Translations under genes and position numbers: made by a program
Notes under the pieces: generated by a model
Database searches by the model: none
Told to the model about the DNA's origin: nothing
Seen by the model: the letters and a program-made list of their open reading frames with translations, nothing else
From: Glandiceps talaboti
Taxonomy: Eukaryota > Hemichordata > Enteropneusta > Spengelidae
NCBI RefSeq assembly: GCF_964340395.1
Contig: NC_135549.1
Span: forward strand, 1,880,501-1,944,500
Reading direction: 5' to 3'
Length of the DNA: 64,000 nucleotides
Part shown: positions 50,455-63,612 of the stretch, one piece after another
How positions within the stretch are numbered: position 1 is the stretch's first letter
Layout of the letters: each line of letters starts with the position of its first letter

Positions 50455-50655
50455 CGATTTCAAGCAGTAAAGGCAGTGGGCAATAAAAATCAACTGTTGA
50501 ATCATTCGCCTTGTGTACATCAATGTTCGATTGCGCACACAGCTTGCTGTCTGGATTAGACGTCCCATCGAGCTCGCCAGATCCCTACGCATGCGCAGTA
50601 GATCTAATGAATTCCACAGTGTGACTAATGGGCGTTGACACCTGGATGTAGGCAA
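50455..50655 (-). other. Candidate 5' exon of the Shisa-like gene
   Basis: A GC-richer patch on the - strand ends with the donor AAATCG|GTAAGTGC at 50455. The open frame here (50655 downwards) has the donor at a codon boundary and would join in phase 0 to the ATG at 45213, whose preceding TTTACACAG can act as acceptor. It may be a 5' UTR exon or, if translated, an N-terminal extension. No other gene on this strand claims it. The link is inference. Confidence 0.35.
50586..50597. promoter_or_regulatory. NRF1-like site
   Basis: TACGCATGCGCA, one base off the NRF1 palindrome, in a CpG-richer patch with further CGCG dinucleotides near 50680. This is typical of TATA-less promoters and places a possible transcription start near 50.6-50.7 kb. 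Confidence 0.4.
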
Positions 50656-50719
50656 TTTCTCTGATTCTACAGTGTAGAACGCGTTTTGCGTTCAAAAGCG
50701 TCGCTTTCTGAATTAGTAA

Positions 50720-52904
50720 ACTAACGCATAGACGTTCTGTTATAAATTCTATCAGAATCAAGATTGATTTTTCGCTTCAATATTATTATGGCAAATATAT
50801 TTAAAAATAGGCCAAGAGGTACAACGAAACATCGAAGTGTTATCTACGTATTGACGTGGTTGGTGGATGGTTGACAAGAGATAAGACACTTTACTCGTTA
50901 CTTGTCATAATCGGAGGGTCGGCACCTTTAGCCTTTACACGAAATGAATGAATAGATATGGCAAGATATGAAAGTTGTCTGATGGCAATAATAGAATTGC
51001 TTCATTCAATGCCATCAATAATACATTTTAGATGGATGACTCGTGTGTATCTCTCAAATATTTACATATTGTCTTGGGGTCTAATGTGTTCAGAATGACG
51101 AATCTACACAATTTCATCACTTGTTTTACCAAAATGCATTTACTTAATACCTAACCTTGCAGTGAAAGGGGAAATCATGATTTGGAGAACCTGTCTGACG
51201 TCCGATGCATTCCGTGAGTAGCTCATCTTACATTACGTCATCTACAATATTGAGGTAGTTAGAAATTATGTTTGCTTAACTCATAAAACATATCATGCTA
51301 TAATGATCAACGAAAGGTATTTTAATGGATATTATTGCAATATTTACAATCTGTCAGAGCTGACTCATCAAAGTTTCTTTGATGTGAAAATAAAGATGTC
51401 ATTATGACTCCCGACTGGCCATAACATTTCGATTTATAGAAAGACATCTGTCGAGTTTCTCGCTTAGTGAAAAATCATTATATCACCATATTTCGAATAA
51501 CTATGTCTTTCTCTTCAGTGCAAACGCATTCATATGATTTAAATGTTTTTATTATATGGCCTTGTTTCTCTGTCAATGTAATGCATCGTATCATTACATA
51601 AAAAATAATGAGAGTTTGCTGTGAACATTACCTCACTATATTCTAGCTACAGTGTCTTCTTTCTTCAGTGAAAAATCATTAAAGTATATGAGTTCTCTTA
51701 TATCATGTTATCCTTTTTTCAGTACCAATCTTTAAGAAGTCTGACTTATTATTCTACAAACGTCACATCTATCGATCGCTTAAGTTCATTATTCCACTTG
51801 TTAGGAATTTTCTTAAAATACGTAACAAGTAGATAGTGCTAACTTAAACTAATGCAAAACTAGAAGGATTGTTAATTATTTTCATATTACATTCTAGAAA
51901 TTCGGAAATGTTTTCTTCTTGTTGGCAGACATGTTTGAATTAAGGGAGAAAACCATGTGGAGAACTGTACAGAGAGGAAGGCATTCTCAATGCAGCTCTA
52001 AATAATAGTCTCCACTAAATAATACTATATGATTGCTATTCAGACGTGCTTTTGCGTCTATTTGACCTCATTATTGTATGTTGGAACTAGCATGGTGCCA
52101 ACAACAAGGATAGATGGATTATATTAACACCAAAGCCCAATTTCCCTTGCTGTGCTATTACAGTTCGTAATATCAGGTTTTATACCTTCGGTGAGTCACG
52201 ACTCCAAACCAACCAGATTAAGACCTAATTGAAAAAATGTGTTCATGTCTCCTGTGTTGCTCGTTTGTATGTTCACTTACATATTTTAGGTTAGACGGAT
52301 GAAGTAGTATTTAATGCAAAAACAACAAACCATGGATAATTGATACTAGCATATATCTATAATTACGTAAGATGAATAATAATGTTTCATCATACTAATA
52401 ATAATAATGTTATCACAATCAATTAAATGAAATGAAATGTAAACTTTAGAAAGAACTAAAGTGCCATGTGTTGTTTGATGCAATGGTTAAAAGCTCTGAA
52501 ACTATATATTATATAACATCTAAACTAAATGTCAGTGCTCTACGGATAACACCATGATATTTTAGGTCAGGTTTCACAGATAAATGAAATTTTCAAAATA
52601 TGATAATTTCCTTAGATTAGTGAAAAATGAAACCAGGTCCCGGTACCGTAACAGACTTTAGAAAACTCTCCCCTATTTAAAACGATCAATTTGAATGCAA
52701 CTTGTGTTTCAAGCACATCGTGTTTTATAGATGGTTACAGGTATAAACAATATCACTTCAATTTTAGATAGCTGTTGTTTTAGACACGATGACTGTCTTA
52801 TCTTTATGTACTATAAACTGAGAAGTTGGGATTACAGCCCCAAATGTTAATTTACGATGTCATAAAGTGCATCAGAAATATCTTATGGACATCACCACAG
52901 GAAA
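50720..52904. other. AT-rich stretch, nothing recognised
   Basis: No supported exon or element. Confidence 0.6.
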
Positions 52905-53417
52905 AGTCAGAGATAGAATACATACCTATTGTGATAGAAGTTCATGTTACAAAAATGTTGCCATCTTTTAGTCTTGTATATCAGATATTCCAAGTTTGCA
53001 TGACGTAATGAGATAAAATGCATACCTATTGTGATAGAAGTTCATGTTACAAAAAATTTGCCTTCTTTTAGTCTTGTTTATCAGATATTCCAAGTACGTT
53101 TAGTTTGCATGACGTAATGAGATAAAATGCATACCTATTGTGATAGAAGTTCGTGTTACAAAGATTTTGCCTTCATTTAGTCATGTATATCAGATATTCC
53201 AAGTTTGCATGACGTAATGAGATAAAATGCATACCTATTGTGATAGAAGTTCATGTTACAAAGATTTTGCCTTCATTTAGTCATGTATATCAGATATTCC
53301 AAGTTTGCATGACGTAATGAGATAAAATGCATACCTATTGTGATAGAAGTTCATGTTACAAAGATTTGCCTTCATTTAGTCATGTATATCAGATATTCCA
53401 AGTTTGCATGACGTAAT
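52905..53417. repeat. 100-bp satellite, 5 copies, each with TGACGTAAT
   Basis: CATACCTATTGTGATAGAAG recurs at 52921, 53021, 53130, 53230 and 53330 (one copy has a 9-bp insertion, GTACGTTTA). Each unit ends GCATGACGTAATGAG, which contains a CRE/ATF-like TGACGTAA. Confidence 0.95.
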
Positions 53418-54400
53418 CACATTGATATCTCACTCATAACAATGTACATTTAATCAGACACTCGCTTACAATTGTCTGTGACTAATTTACCAAGGAATAA
53501 AATTGATTATCAAATTTACAGCAAAATATTGCAAGGGATATGTTTTGCCATTACAGAGTAATAAACACATCATAAACTTACAGGATGGTTTCATATTTCT
53601 TCCTTTGTTAGGTACCATTTACGGTTCTTTAAACAGAGTATTGATATTTACATGTGTATATGCTAGTGTAACCTACACTTGGCACCTACTTCACTCTACA
53701 TAATATTGTTTTTTTAATAGTTTAATAACGGCTACAATTATTGCCTGTAAGTTTTGAAAGAGCTTATGGTAGTTATTATGCTTTCTTTTAGATTACTGAG
53801 ATTGATTTATACATCAAATGTTAAAATGTCGTAAAAATTATGCACGAATCTCGTGATCCGCATTTTGAAGTTTCCCAAAAGAGTGCTATAGCATGAGTAG
53901 TGTAATTTTATAAGCTCAATACATGTTGCTTCTGTTATGAATGGCCTTTGGCTAATGTCAGATGTAATTTATACTATCTTTATCAAATTATGTCATCAGT
54001 GTGCATATACATATTACACAGCCTGTCGGCAAATGTCTTGGGATGGAATCTTTGATATCTCTTGCACATTGTCAATAAAGAACGTGCTGTCAGTAAGAAA
54101 TGTTGAATTAACGTTGGCAAATTATCCTGTTCCTTAAGTCTAGTGCATGAATTTCCCAAATGGGTTAGGCAGACATTATTTGATTTTTTATTCAATAGGT
54201 AAATTAGGTCGTGAAATTGAAACTGATACCCTTGAGATATATCAATTTATTTGAGTGTCTTGATCAGAAAGAATACCCAAAGTGTACTGTAGATAGAAAC
54301 CCTTGGAACGTTTTTCTCTCTCCAAAATTCTGATGAGGTGTCTGAATTAGTGATGGTGGTGTAGGTGTACATGTGTAGGTGGTGGTGGTTTTCAATCGAG

Positions 54401-54459
<59 letters not shown>

Positions 54460-55945
54460 GGGAGTTGTTATGGTTATGATATATATGTAAATATGGCCTT
54501 AATTATGTATACACGTTAATGACTAATGAACATTACTTGATCGTCTAAAGTACACTTCTCGGAAACCTCTTCGCTACTAACAGTCTAGCAGACAAATAAG
54601 ATCAACGAGTGTGGTTCTGACTTGTACTCTGTTCCATATTCACCTACAGCTGCGCCGCGTAATGATAGTAATGGCGTAATGCTTGTGGTACGTCTGAAGC
54701 TATTACAGTCATTGAAATGTACTGTGATATGAAGACATGAAATGCGATGCTTGTTATTACCAATTAGGCTTTCGAGCGACGTCACAGGGTGCCTATGTCA
54801 GTATCAATCAAATTAAAAGCTAATTCAAATGGACACAACCATCTGACCACTTAGTATGTCTTTGTTAAGCCTCCCGCTGAACTTACCAAGCCGATCACCT
54901 CCATTAAAGGCGTGTCATGCAAAGATGCTCTCATCGAAAAAGTAACATTGCTAAGTCATGTTTACAGAAAGCTCATGACCTGAACAGCACGTTTGAGCTC
55001 CATGGCACTTGATAGAATGACAATGGGCAGCAATTATTTTTGCTTTCTCTATTATGGTTGAAGATGAGTAACACAGATGAAACAAGGAGAACAAAAGGTC
55101 ATCATCACTCATTTACACAACATGCAAGTAATATATCGCTAATCTACTATTGCAGTATGATTACTTTTTGCATGTCTGTTTAAACGTTCATCAACTGATG
55201 CCACACTGTTCCATGTTGGAGATATTTTCAGAAAATGACATCTCTATGATATAAGAGAAACGTATCTCCTGATGGAAATATTCAGCAGCGTGTGTGACCT
55301 TTTGAGTAAATACAAACTACTTTAATTTATAGATTTACAAACGTGAGCTTTAAGGAATTGTAAATCACAACATATGACTTAATCAGATATCACTTTGCAA
55401 TCAATTGTTCAGACTATTTGCTCCATAATGAATGTTTAAATATTAACAAAGTTTTTGTATTGGATAAATGGGACTAGTTCTTTGTGAAATAATAAAGAAA
55501 ATGAAACACGATAATGACCATAATAACCGAAACAAAATAAAGATATTCCTAATGGAGAGATATATGCAGACCTTTCCTGGTAATTTCGCTAGTCTTGCTA
55601 ACGAGACGATGTCGTATTATAGCAATACAGGGTCCTACTTGTATAGCTTAGGAGAACAATAATAGGTAGATTTGGATGAATGGATGTGATGCAAGGTCCC
55701 GTGGTATGTTGATAATGAATATTTTTGTTATAATAGAGAGACTGACTTGAAATGAAGACATTAATCGCTGCAGTCAAATCTAGGAAACTTTCATCTAACA
55801 ATAGCAGGACAAAGTACCGGCGTCAGTTTTATGAACTGAAAAGAATGAGTGGCAATGGAAATGTCTTATCCATCGCAAACACCAAGAAATTCACTGATAG
55901 TCCATTCGTGTTATTTTCAGCTTTCGCGACTGCATTAATGATGGT
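53418..55945. other. AT-rich stretch with one (ATG)n microsatellite
   Basis: (GAT)n is at 54402-54459. Otherwise only short frames without support, including 55752-55949 (+), which runs into the next repeat. Confidence 0.55.
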
Positions 55946-56101
55946 GTAGCCATAGAGTCTACAGCAAAGTTATTGTGGTGGTTTACTCATTCCAAATGTA
56001 GCCATAGAGTCGACAGCAAAGTTATTGTGGTGGTTTACTCATTCCAAATGTAGCCATAGAGTCGACAGTAAAGTTATTGTGGTGGTTTACTCATTCCAAA
56101 T
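55946..56101. repeat. 52-bp tandem repeat, 3 copies
   Basis: GTAGCCATAGAGTC recurs at 55946, 55998 and 56050. Copies are nearly identical, so the expansion is recent. Confidence 0.95.
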
Positions 56102-58449
56102 GTAATCTATTTTTCATACTCGTAAAAGATGAGCCGATCATATTCTTTTTAAAAGACCGATGAACTGTAGCTTCATCAATGAGGACATGAATTGTGGACT
56201 CTTCCTTATGAAAGGACGTGAAATGTCATGTTTCTTAATAAAGTCTCTATTTTCCATTACGAAAGATAGAGGCATATTCAGTTAGCCCTGTAGGTCATTG
56301 TAATTTACATTGAATGATGAAATGTAAACTTATGGATCATTACGATACATGTCAAATGAGATAGTACTCTCGCCCTTCCTGTTATCATAGAATAAATCAT
56401 ATTTAAGACGACAAAATGATAGATACATTGCACATTTATTCGGAATCATGCACATACTCAAACGGCTATTTGTGAACCAGAGCTTTACACTACAATTAGG
56501 CCATATTGGTCCAGATTTGTTTGATGCCAAGATACTATTTTCTTGCACGAATCGGCTTTCAAACTCTTTTTTAAATCAATATTTTGCTTTGCTTTGCTAG
56601 ATCATGCTTATTTATAGGAGCGTAGGGAGTTTGGAGGAATAGCTTGGTAAACCGTCATCAAACAGAGTAGGAAATTATACATTGCTTTTCGCTGGAAACG
56701 AAGTATTTTGAAAACATCAGTGTACAGATACGAATCATTCTCAGTACGTCTACGCTCATGGAAGTCAGTAGGGCGGTAAAAGATATGGATGGTGTGCCCT
56801 CGGCTTCTCCGGGGAAGATGCGCTCAATGGCGTAAAAAATAAAATATCCTGAAGAGGAGAGACGTACGCGAAAGAATAAAACCCTCGATTGATTTCTTAG
56901 AGAATCAGCAGATGTGATGTCCCTTCGAGGCTAAAATATAGTCAATACACATCTAAAACGTATTTATACCGTGGATCAATGTTAAAAGCTAATTTAGGAT
57001 ATGTATTTCAGACAAAAAAATTCTCTTTCTTCAAATGGAAATTTTACTGAAAGACAAATAACAGACGTGTAATATCGAAAAACATGTAATTTCAAAGAAT
57101 TGCATTAGACTTATCGACATCCGAGAGAACAACTCAATTGTGAACGTAAATGAACTGGTTTGTATGAATATCTGTTCACAGAATATCAGTATAGTGAAAC
57201 CTGGAATAAACTAGTTTAGTATTCATTTGGTAAACTTGAATTGATTGAGTGAATTGATAAAGGAGATACATGAAATCTTTTTACCATCTACAGCGCATTT
57301 TTCCTTTACAAATCTACAATACATCGGTACAATAAGCGATAATGGCTAACCCATAACCAATATTTAATTTTTACAACATTTTTTTAAAATATGAAAGCAT
57401 ATCTCATCTATAATTCTGCAATATTAGAAATCTACAATAAGTCAGTATAATATACAGCAATTATAAAAAACAATCATGAACTATTGCTTCATGTATTGTA
57501 TTATACAAACGAATATAAAGTGTGTTTCATAATATAATTCTATACTATGATTTCAGTGACACGATACAATAGAATACATATTTATTAATAATTTACACTT
57601 AAAGCCAACTGACTGGAAATATAACGTTGTCTTGTTCAAAATAGCTAAATACTAACATATCTACGTTTTATCTTGCTGTACAAAACCCTGTGTGATCACT
57701 GCCTTGTTTCGTCGTCTGTCTTGATTCCCCGATATTGTTACATTTTCTTTGCATAAGCTACTATTATCTTAGTATATCGTCGCCAAATCCTATACATTGT
57801 AAGAATGTGTACTTCCTTCAGGCATGTCAGAGGATTAGAATGTAACAATTTTACTCTCTGATTTTTGACATGTTAGACGATAGGTTGTAACAATGCTCAT
57901 AAGACTTTTGTCAAGCCATAATGATATCGTTTAGCAAATGTTCTTAAGATATTTGGCAAGCTAGACAACAATGTTGCAATGTTAGTATAAACCTTTTGTA
58001 GAGTAACACGACGATTTGTTTCAACTTAGCTGGCTTCCTTAGTATATCCCCACTTTCATTTCAAAGTTAACTATATCAATCATGTATGTCAAGTGCATGT
58101 TCATCTGTAGCATTATGTTTATATTATGAATGGTTGTGTTGACAGACAGATACAAGAACATAGGTCCCAACCAAAGTACAAACAAACGAAATAGATATTC
58201 AGAGCCAGGATGATTCAATCACGCCAGCCCTAATCCAGAGGTTTATTGGTATTGACAGATTGCGAATCATTGCACCGAAGAACGGCGGAAGCGGATAGAA
58301 GGCTAATGGAAATCTGACGTAGTATGATAACAACGACGTACAAATGTAACCTAAATTGTGTCGGTCTTTCTGTCTTATCCCCACAGTTCAATTTTGACCT
58401 CTGCATTAACTAGGAACAGTTTATTAAAAACCTTCAAATCTTGTGTATT
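56102..58449. other. AT-rich stretch, nothing recognised
   Basis: A loose internal similarity (CTACAATA-x-CAGTATAA) at 57310-57460 is too weak to call. Confidence 0.55.
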
Positions 58450-58720
58450 TCACCCACTATCTTATTTTATTATAAAGCTCTTTTTATATATTGTTTACTT
58501 TGGCATATTCCTTAGTGAACTTATCATTAAGGTTAACCCTCACAATTATCTTTTTGAAACCGATTGTAACTTTAGATCACTGGATTAACCTTATACCTTG
58601 CTTGCTTAACTCACCGTCTTATTTTAATATAAAACTCTTCCTATGTTGTCTTTTACCGCTTTTTGTGAAATATTCCCTAGTGAATGGTATACCCTCACAG
58701 TTCACTTGCAACCTTTGTAG
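58450..58720. repeat. Diverged direct duplication of about 165 bp
   Basis: Segments 58450-58555 and 58612-58715 share CTTATTTTA, AAACTCTTCCTAT-like, TATTCC-TAGTGAA and CCCTCACA blocks in order. Confidence 0.55.
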
Positions 58721-58904
58721 TAACTTCGAAACAGTTTATCAATTTTAGACCCTTGCTTAGTCCACTTTGATCACTTTATAGTACCTCTGGAACAGTGCAT
58801 TAGCTGAATCAGTACGGCCTTGCTTTATATTGCACGCACCTACAAGGTCTTGTAATCATTCTAACGTTCTTTTTTATGTTGTGTGTTATCCTATTTATAA
58901 TGGT

Positions 58905-58978
58905 ATAGAATAGAATAGAATAGAATAGAATAGAATAGAATAGAATAGAATAGAATAGAATAGAATAGAATAGAATAG
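58905..58978. repeat. (ATAGA)n pentanucleotide microsatellite
   Basis: About 15 units of TAGAA. No LINE signal was seen on either side. Confidence 0.97.
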
Positions 58979-60185
58979 TCAAATAAGTATTTGAGATAAA
59001 CAAAACCTGCGATTTAAAGCCGTCTTCATATTATTTATATGTGTGTGTTTCAAGAAGCGCGAACCATATTATTAAACCAAGAAAAGGAGACAGATAAGGT
59101 CAGTCTGCTGGATTGTATCTATCAAAATATAGCAACAGGTGTAGAGGTCCACGAAATAATTAAAGAAAGAAGAAATCTGCAGAAATGTTATCTTAGATAA
59201 TGCTCCAAATTGACAGCTGTAAAAACATGGCATATTGTTGAAGTTATCAATTCTTATAATAGTTCATTTCTTATTTTTCTGGAAACTGACACGATATCTA
59301 ATCATATTCCATAGCAAAGTAAATGTTACCTCACCTCAATGTGAGAGTATGTTGTCCTAAAATAGACGACGACAATATTAGGTGCAAAGGTCGTCTAGGA
59401 AATTATAAATCAATCCCTTGTCGAGATTCATACATTCTAAAATGCTTAGGGCTCCCTCAGAGAATTGTCTTGGACTTTAATAACACACGACCTTGTACAA
59501 AAATGAATAGATGTATAGAATTAGTATGAAATGAAATACTACGTAACCATGCTTACTTTTATATTTGTTACTAAAAATGCTACTGTCGATTCTGTCTTAC
59601 TCTGACATTTATAAAAGTCAGATTGAATTTGTCGTTCAGCTTTTAAACCCACAGATATAAATATAAAAACCTATAGCTTCTTTCGTTATATGTCATGACC
59701 ATCATTCCCGCCATTTTGTAAAGCGATCGACATACATAGCAAATATGAATGATCGGGGTTATGATTATAAACCACAACTATCTGGATAGGCAGTGGTACA
59801 AACATATCTCAGAATACCCCAAACCTATTGAACTAGAACACTAGACAAGATAGGATTACTACATATGAATCACTATCGACACGTTTATGACATGGATGGG
59901 CAAATGTACCATCTACAAAGTTTAACGTACCATCTTGGGACTTTACAAGCAAATGTATGCACCCCCTTAGCCTTGAAATTCGCAGATTCCAATAAATGTT
60001 AATGACATTCATAGCTTTTCCAGATTCTGCAATTAGATACATGATAGATAGTTTTGTGAAACCACTGCCAAAATCTAGTCGGAATACGACTGCTTAATAA
60101 TTCTACCGCAGAAAAAATTGACACAATTTACTTTAGGGAGTATTGCACAAATGTATGTAAGTTTAGGTGTGTCTGTATCTTTATG

Positions 60186-60186
<1 letters not shown>
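58979..60186. other. AT-rich stretch, nothing recognised
   Basis: Short frames only. Confidence 0.6.
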
Positions 60187-60222
<36 letters not shown>

Positions 60223-60226
60223 TATT

Positions 60227-60260
<34 letters not shown>
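60187..60260. repeat. (ATC)n microsatellite
   Basis: About 24 units with an ATTATT interruption. Confidence 0.97.
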
Positions 60261-60261
<1 letters not shown>

Positions 60262-61204
60262 TTTATACATCTTCATACTTAACACTTAATATCAGTGACT
60301 ATACGGCAGTTCTGGTTGATTAAATGCTTCCAAGTCTATGCTGGTCAGGAATGGTTTATATACATTGTATTAATAGCGTGTCCTTTACATTTTATGAACG
60401 TCAAATAAACAGCCGTACTGTATATCCTAACATATGCATATATAATGTTCACGTTTGAATTCCAAAACAACAAGTATTTGCTATTCATAGATGTAGTGTT
60501 ATGGCAGTCATGTCGACAAGGATGGCTACATGTAACTGTATTTCTTTGCAAATTAGGTATTCGAAATACGTATGTGTTGTTGTCACAATACATTCTTCTA
60601 AGTTTAAAAGGTTAATCATATTCTGCCCGATATGCGCATTTAAGTAAATCAGCTCACCATATAACGGAACATCATGCAAACCAATGGAATCGGGTGCCAT
60701 CTAATTTCCGTAATCCTTAGAGATTCTTTCCAGACGTCATGGAGCTGCTATCTGATAGGTGTTCATACTTTTCCTCGTCTATCACTACTATCCAGATCAA
60801 AATCATTCCCTTAACGATAATGTTGCTATATCAAACTCTAATATCTATAATTTGATCATCCAGAAACTATCTATGCTCGACACTGTTATGAATGAAGCAG
60901 TGAATCATCTCAAGAGAGATGTGTGGAGTGGCGATTGTGATCGTAAAGTGAAGATTTGGAAACTAGGCACTAGTGGTGATAGCTTACGTATTACTTCTTT
61001 GGTTTATGTATTTATAAAGCATATGAGGTTCATCTGTTAACACAGAAAGCTCAATAACGTAAGCTTGTGTGCGAGCAAGATGTATTCATGGGAATAGTAT
61101 CATTAAGAGGAGACGAGGGTCATTTTTTTTAACGTAGATAGAATATCAAAAGAATGTATATCCAAAATAAAATAGAAAGACCAGCATATGACTCGCGATT
61201 TTTG
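60261..61204. other. Nothing recognised
   Basis: The 93-codon frame at 60759-61040 (+) is not repetitive but shows no family or clear splice context. Confidence 0.5.
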
Positions 61205-61400
61205 AGTTTTATAAAGAGAATTGAATTGAATTGAATTTATTTGGCAATGAAATATAGTAAAAACATACATATAAAAGTACTGCCGAGGATAACACAACAA
61301 AAGTTTATTTGCATATTGACCAACCTGTATTGGGTAGTTTGTTATGCTGAGTTCAAAAATAGTTATCATTTTAGGAACATCTGTTGCCATGGTAACCTAA
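61205..61400 (-). mobile_element. Possible LINE 3' end with (TTCAA)n tail
   Basis: On the - strand, CCAAATAAATTCAATTCAATTC looks like an AATAAA plus short pentanucleotide tail. The sequence upstream (to about 61400, beginning at a CCATGGCAACAG) could be its 3' UTR. No coding remnant was found, so this is tentative. Confidence 0.3.
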
Positions 61401-63551
61401 ATCACCATATTATGCCATATTTGGCAAAATTTATGTAAAATTCGAAGAACGTTTTTTTTTACAAACAAAATTCCTTACTTTTGGCATATATGCACTAGTG
61501 CTATCCATTGTACGACAGAGTATCTAAAATTGGATAGTGGCTTCCATGGAAACATAAAATACGCTTACATTACAAATGCCATGTTTTAGTGGAAACATAC
61601 ATTTGACATACACCTACAAACGAATGGGTTTACTATTAAAATACCAAATATTTTGTTACTCTAAGTCCAAATAAAATATGCAACTAGTGACAAACTGATT
61701 AGTCGTAAAAGCTTAACATGTATGTCAGAAGATCTGTGCCGATTACAAGGTCTAATTACGATCCCAAATTTCGAAGGGCCGGGCTCGACGCGACTACATT
61801 ACAACTTGTCACGCGCAGGGAGGGCGCTACATTATGTACATACATAAACAAATCCGTGTGTGGGAATGTGAAGAAAATTACAGGCCTTCGCTAGTTTTCT
61901 GTTAAATATTACATGTAAAAGCTGGCAACCATTAGCAATAATGACAGCATAACACAGAAATAACGATATACTGTGTGAAATTACGATTTATTACAAATTA
62001 CTCAGCTTGAAAATACAATCCCATCTTGACTTAAATTCTTGTCCTTTTCAGTTGTGCTGACATTTACAAACATGTACGTTAACGACGTCATCAGCTCTAC
62101 ATACCTTTTGTTATGAACAAAGTTCAACTTTCCTTTTTTGGCAGTGTAAATCATATACATATATGCACAAGTAGTACATAAACTTCAGTTGAATATATGT
62201 CATGATCATGATGGATAAATGGTGTAACGTTCGATTATGGAGGTCTTTGAGTAATAAGGTCCGGTTTGACACAACATTGACACTCGTGTACCAAAATATC
62301 CATCCAAAGTTGTGTTCAAGGAAACCGTTAGTTGCCTTATGATTGAACACAATGCCGCTGGATATAGTTGGGGATGAGTAGCCTTCCATACCGTCCATTT
62401 TTACGGGAATATTGATAAATTATCCATGATTTCACAGTTGTGTCACCATCAAGGTTGTGACCTTTTAATTGTGTTGTTTTAGTACGCACGCGCTGTGCAG
62501 ATGTACACGTAAACATCTTGTGAATGTGATACAATGTTACACAGTGTAACAATATCATCATGCCAGGAATGACCTGTATCACGTGCACTCCGCATGTATG
62601 CCGTACATTTCATAATTTCAGGTACATATTTTGCATTCGGATTAATATATTATTACATGTTACTATCGGCTAATCATGAAAGTACCATTTGTAATAAATG
62701 AAACAATGTTCTTACAGCGTTTTACGGTAGCAGAAGTTATGACACAGGTCAAATCAACTTTATGGCATGCTGGCACAATGACAATTGACATCGCAGTTTC
62801 TCGATTGAGATCAAAACAAATCAAAACCATACGATTTTAGAAGAGATTCAAATGACTTAAAATCTCACAATTTTATCGCAAGTAACGAAAAGATAAAAAA
62901 AATTAAATCAAGTGATTGTAGGAGTGCGAATTTAAAATTTAATTCCGAATACTATACAGACTTACCTAGCATTTGCTTTCACAAAAATTAGTCTTTAATT
63001 TCATGAAAGCTGTGTGGCAAATAAAAGCAAGAATTTAGAGTTATTACGTATATTTTAGTTTAATACCCACCAAAAAATAATGCTATCGATAGTCAGAAAG
63101 AAAATCGATATTCTTTTCACTAAACTTTGCAACATTATTTTATGACAACTAAACTTCGCCCAGCTCATGTTCAACTTTTTCAAATGCACACCAATCTGTC
63201 TGAAAAATCGTAAGTATGGCCAAGGGGTTTTGTGACTACCGTAGGTGTCAATCAAATATTGGTGCCTAAATTCTTCGCGGAATACTGGACAAATGAGATC
63301 TTCGCTGGGCCGCAGTGCTAGTGCCATGTATTCATAAATAAAATAATATACAATTTATTCATATACTGTACATAGCAAGTACCAAGCTCCCAATTGTTGC
63401 GACTTGAAGCTTGAATGGGAAATGTTACACAATTAGTTGTGGGTGTAAAACTTTAACATTTACACCTCCTACACAACAACCATGATAATCCTCTAAAGTC
63501 CTCCCAACATTTTTCATTATTGTATAATACTAAACCCCTTAACTTGTAATA
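61401..63551. other. AT-rich stretch, nothing firm
   Basis: A CpG-richer patch is at about 61770-61830. Minus-strand frames at 62398-62111 and 63327-63055 have protein-like composition but no recognised family and no clear splice sites. Confidence 0.45.
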
Positions 63552-63571
63552 ATAATAAAAAAAAATAAAAA

Positions 63572-63611
<40 letters not shown>
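63552..63611. repeat. (AAT)n microsatellite
   Basis: A-rich lead-in, then about 13 AAT units. Confidence 0.95.

Positions 63612-63612
<1 letters not shown>

Noticed and set aside
62111-62588. Two minus-strand frames with protein-like composition
   Set aside because: No family, start context or splice sites that I could recognise; left as unassigned.
63055-63327. 90-codon minus-strand frame starting MALALRPSED
   Set aside because: It looks non-repetitive, but I recognise no domain and no flanking exon; not enough for a gene call.
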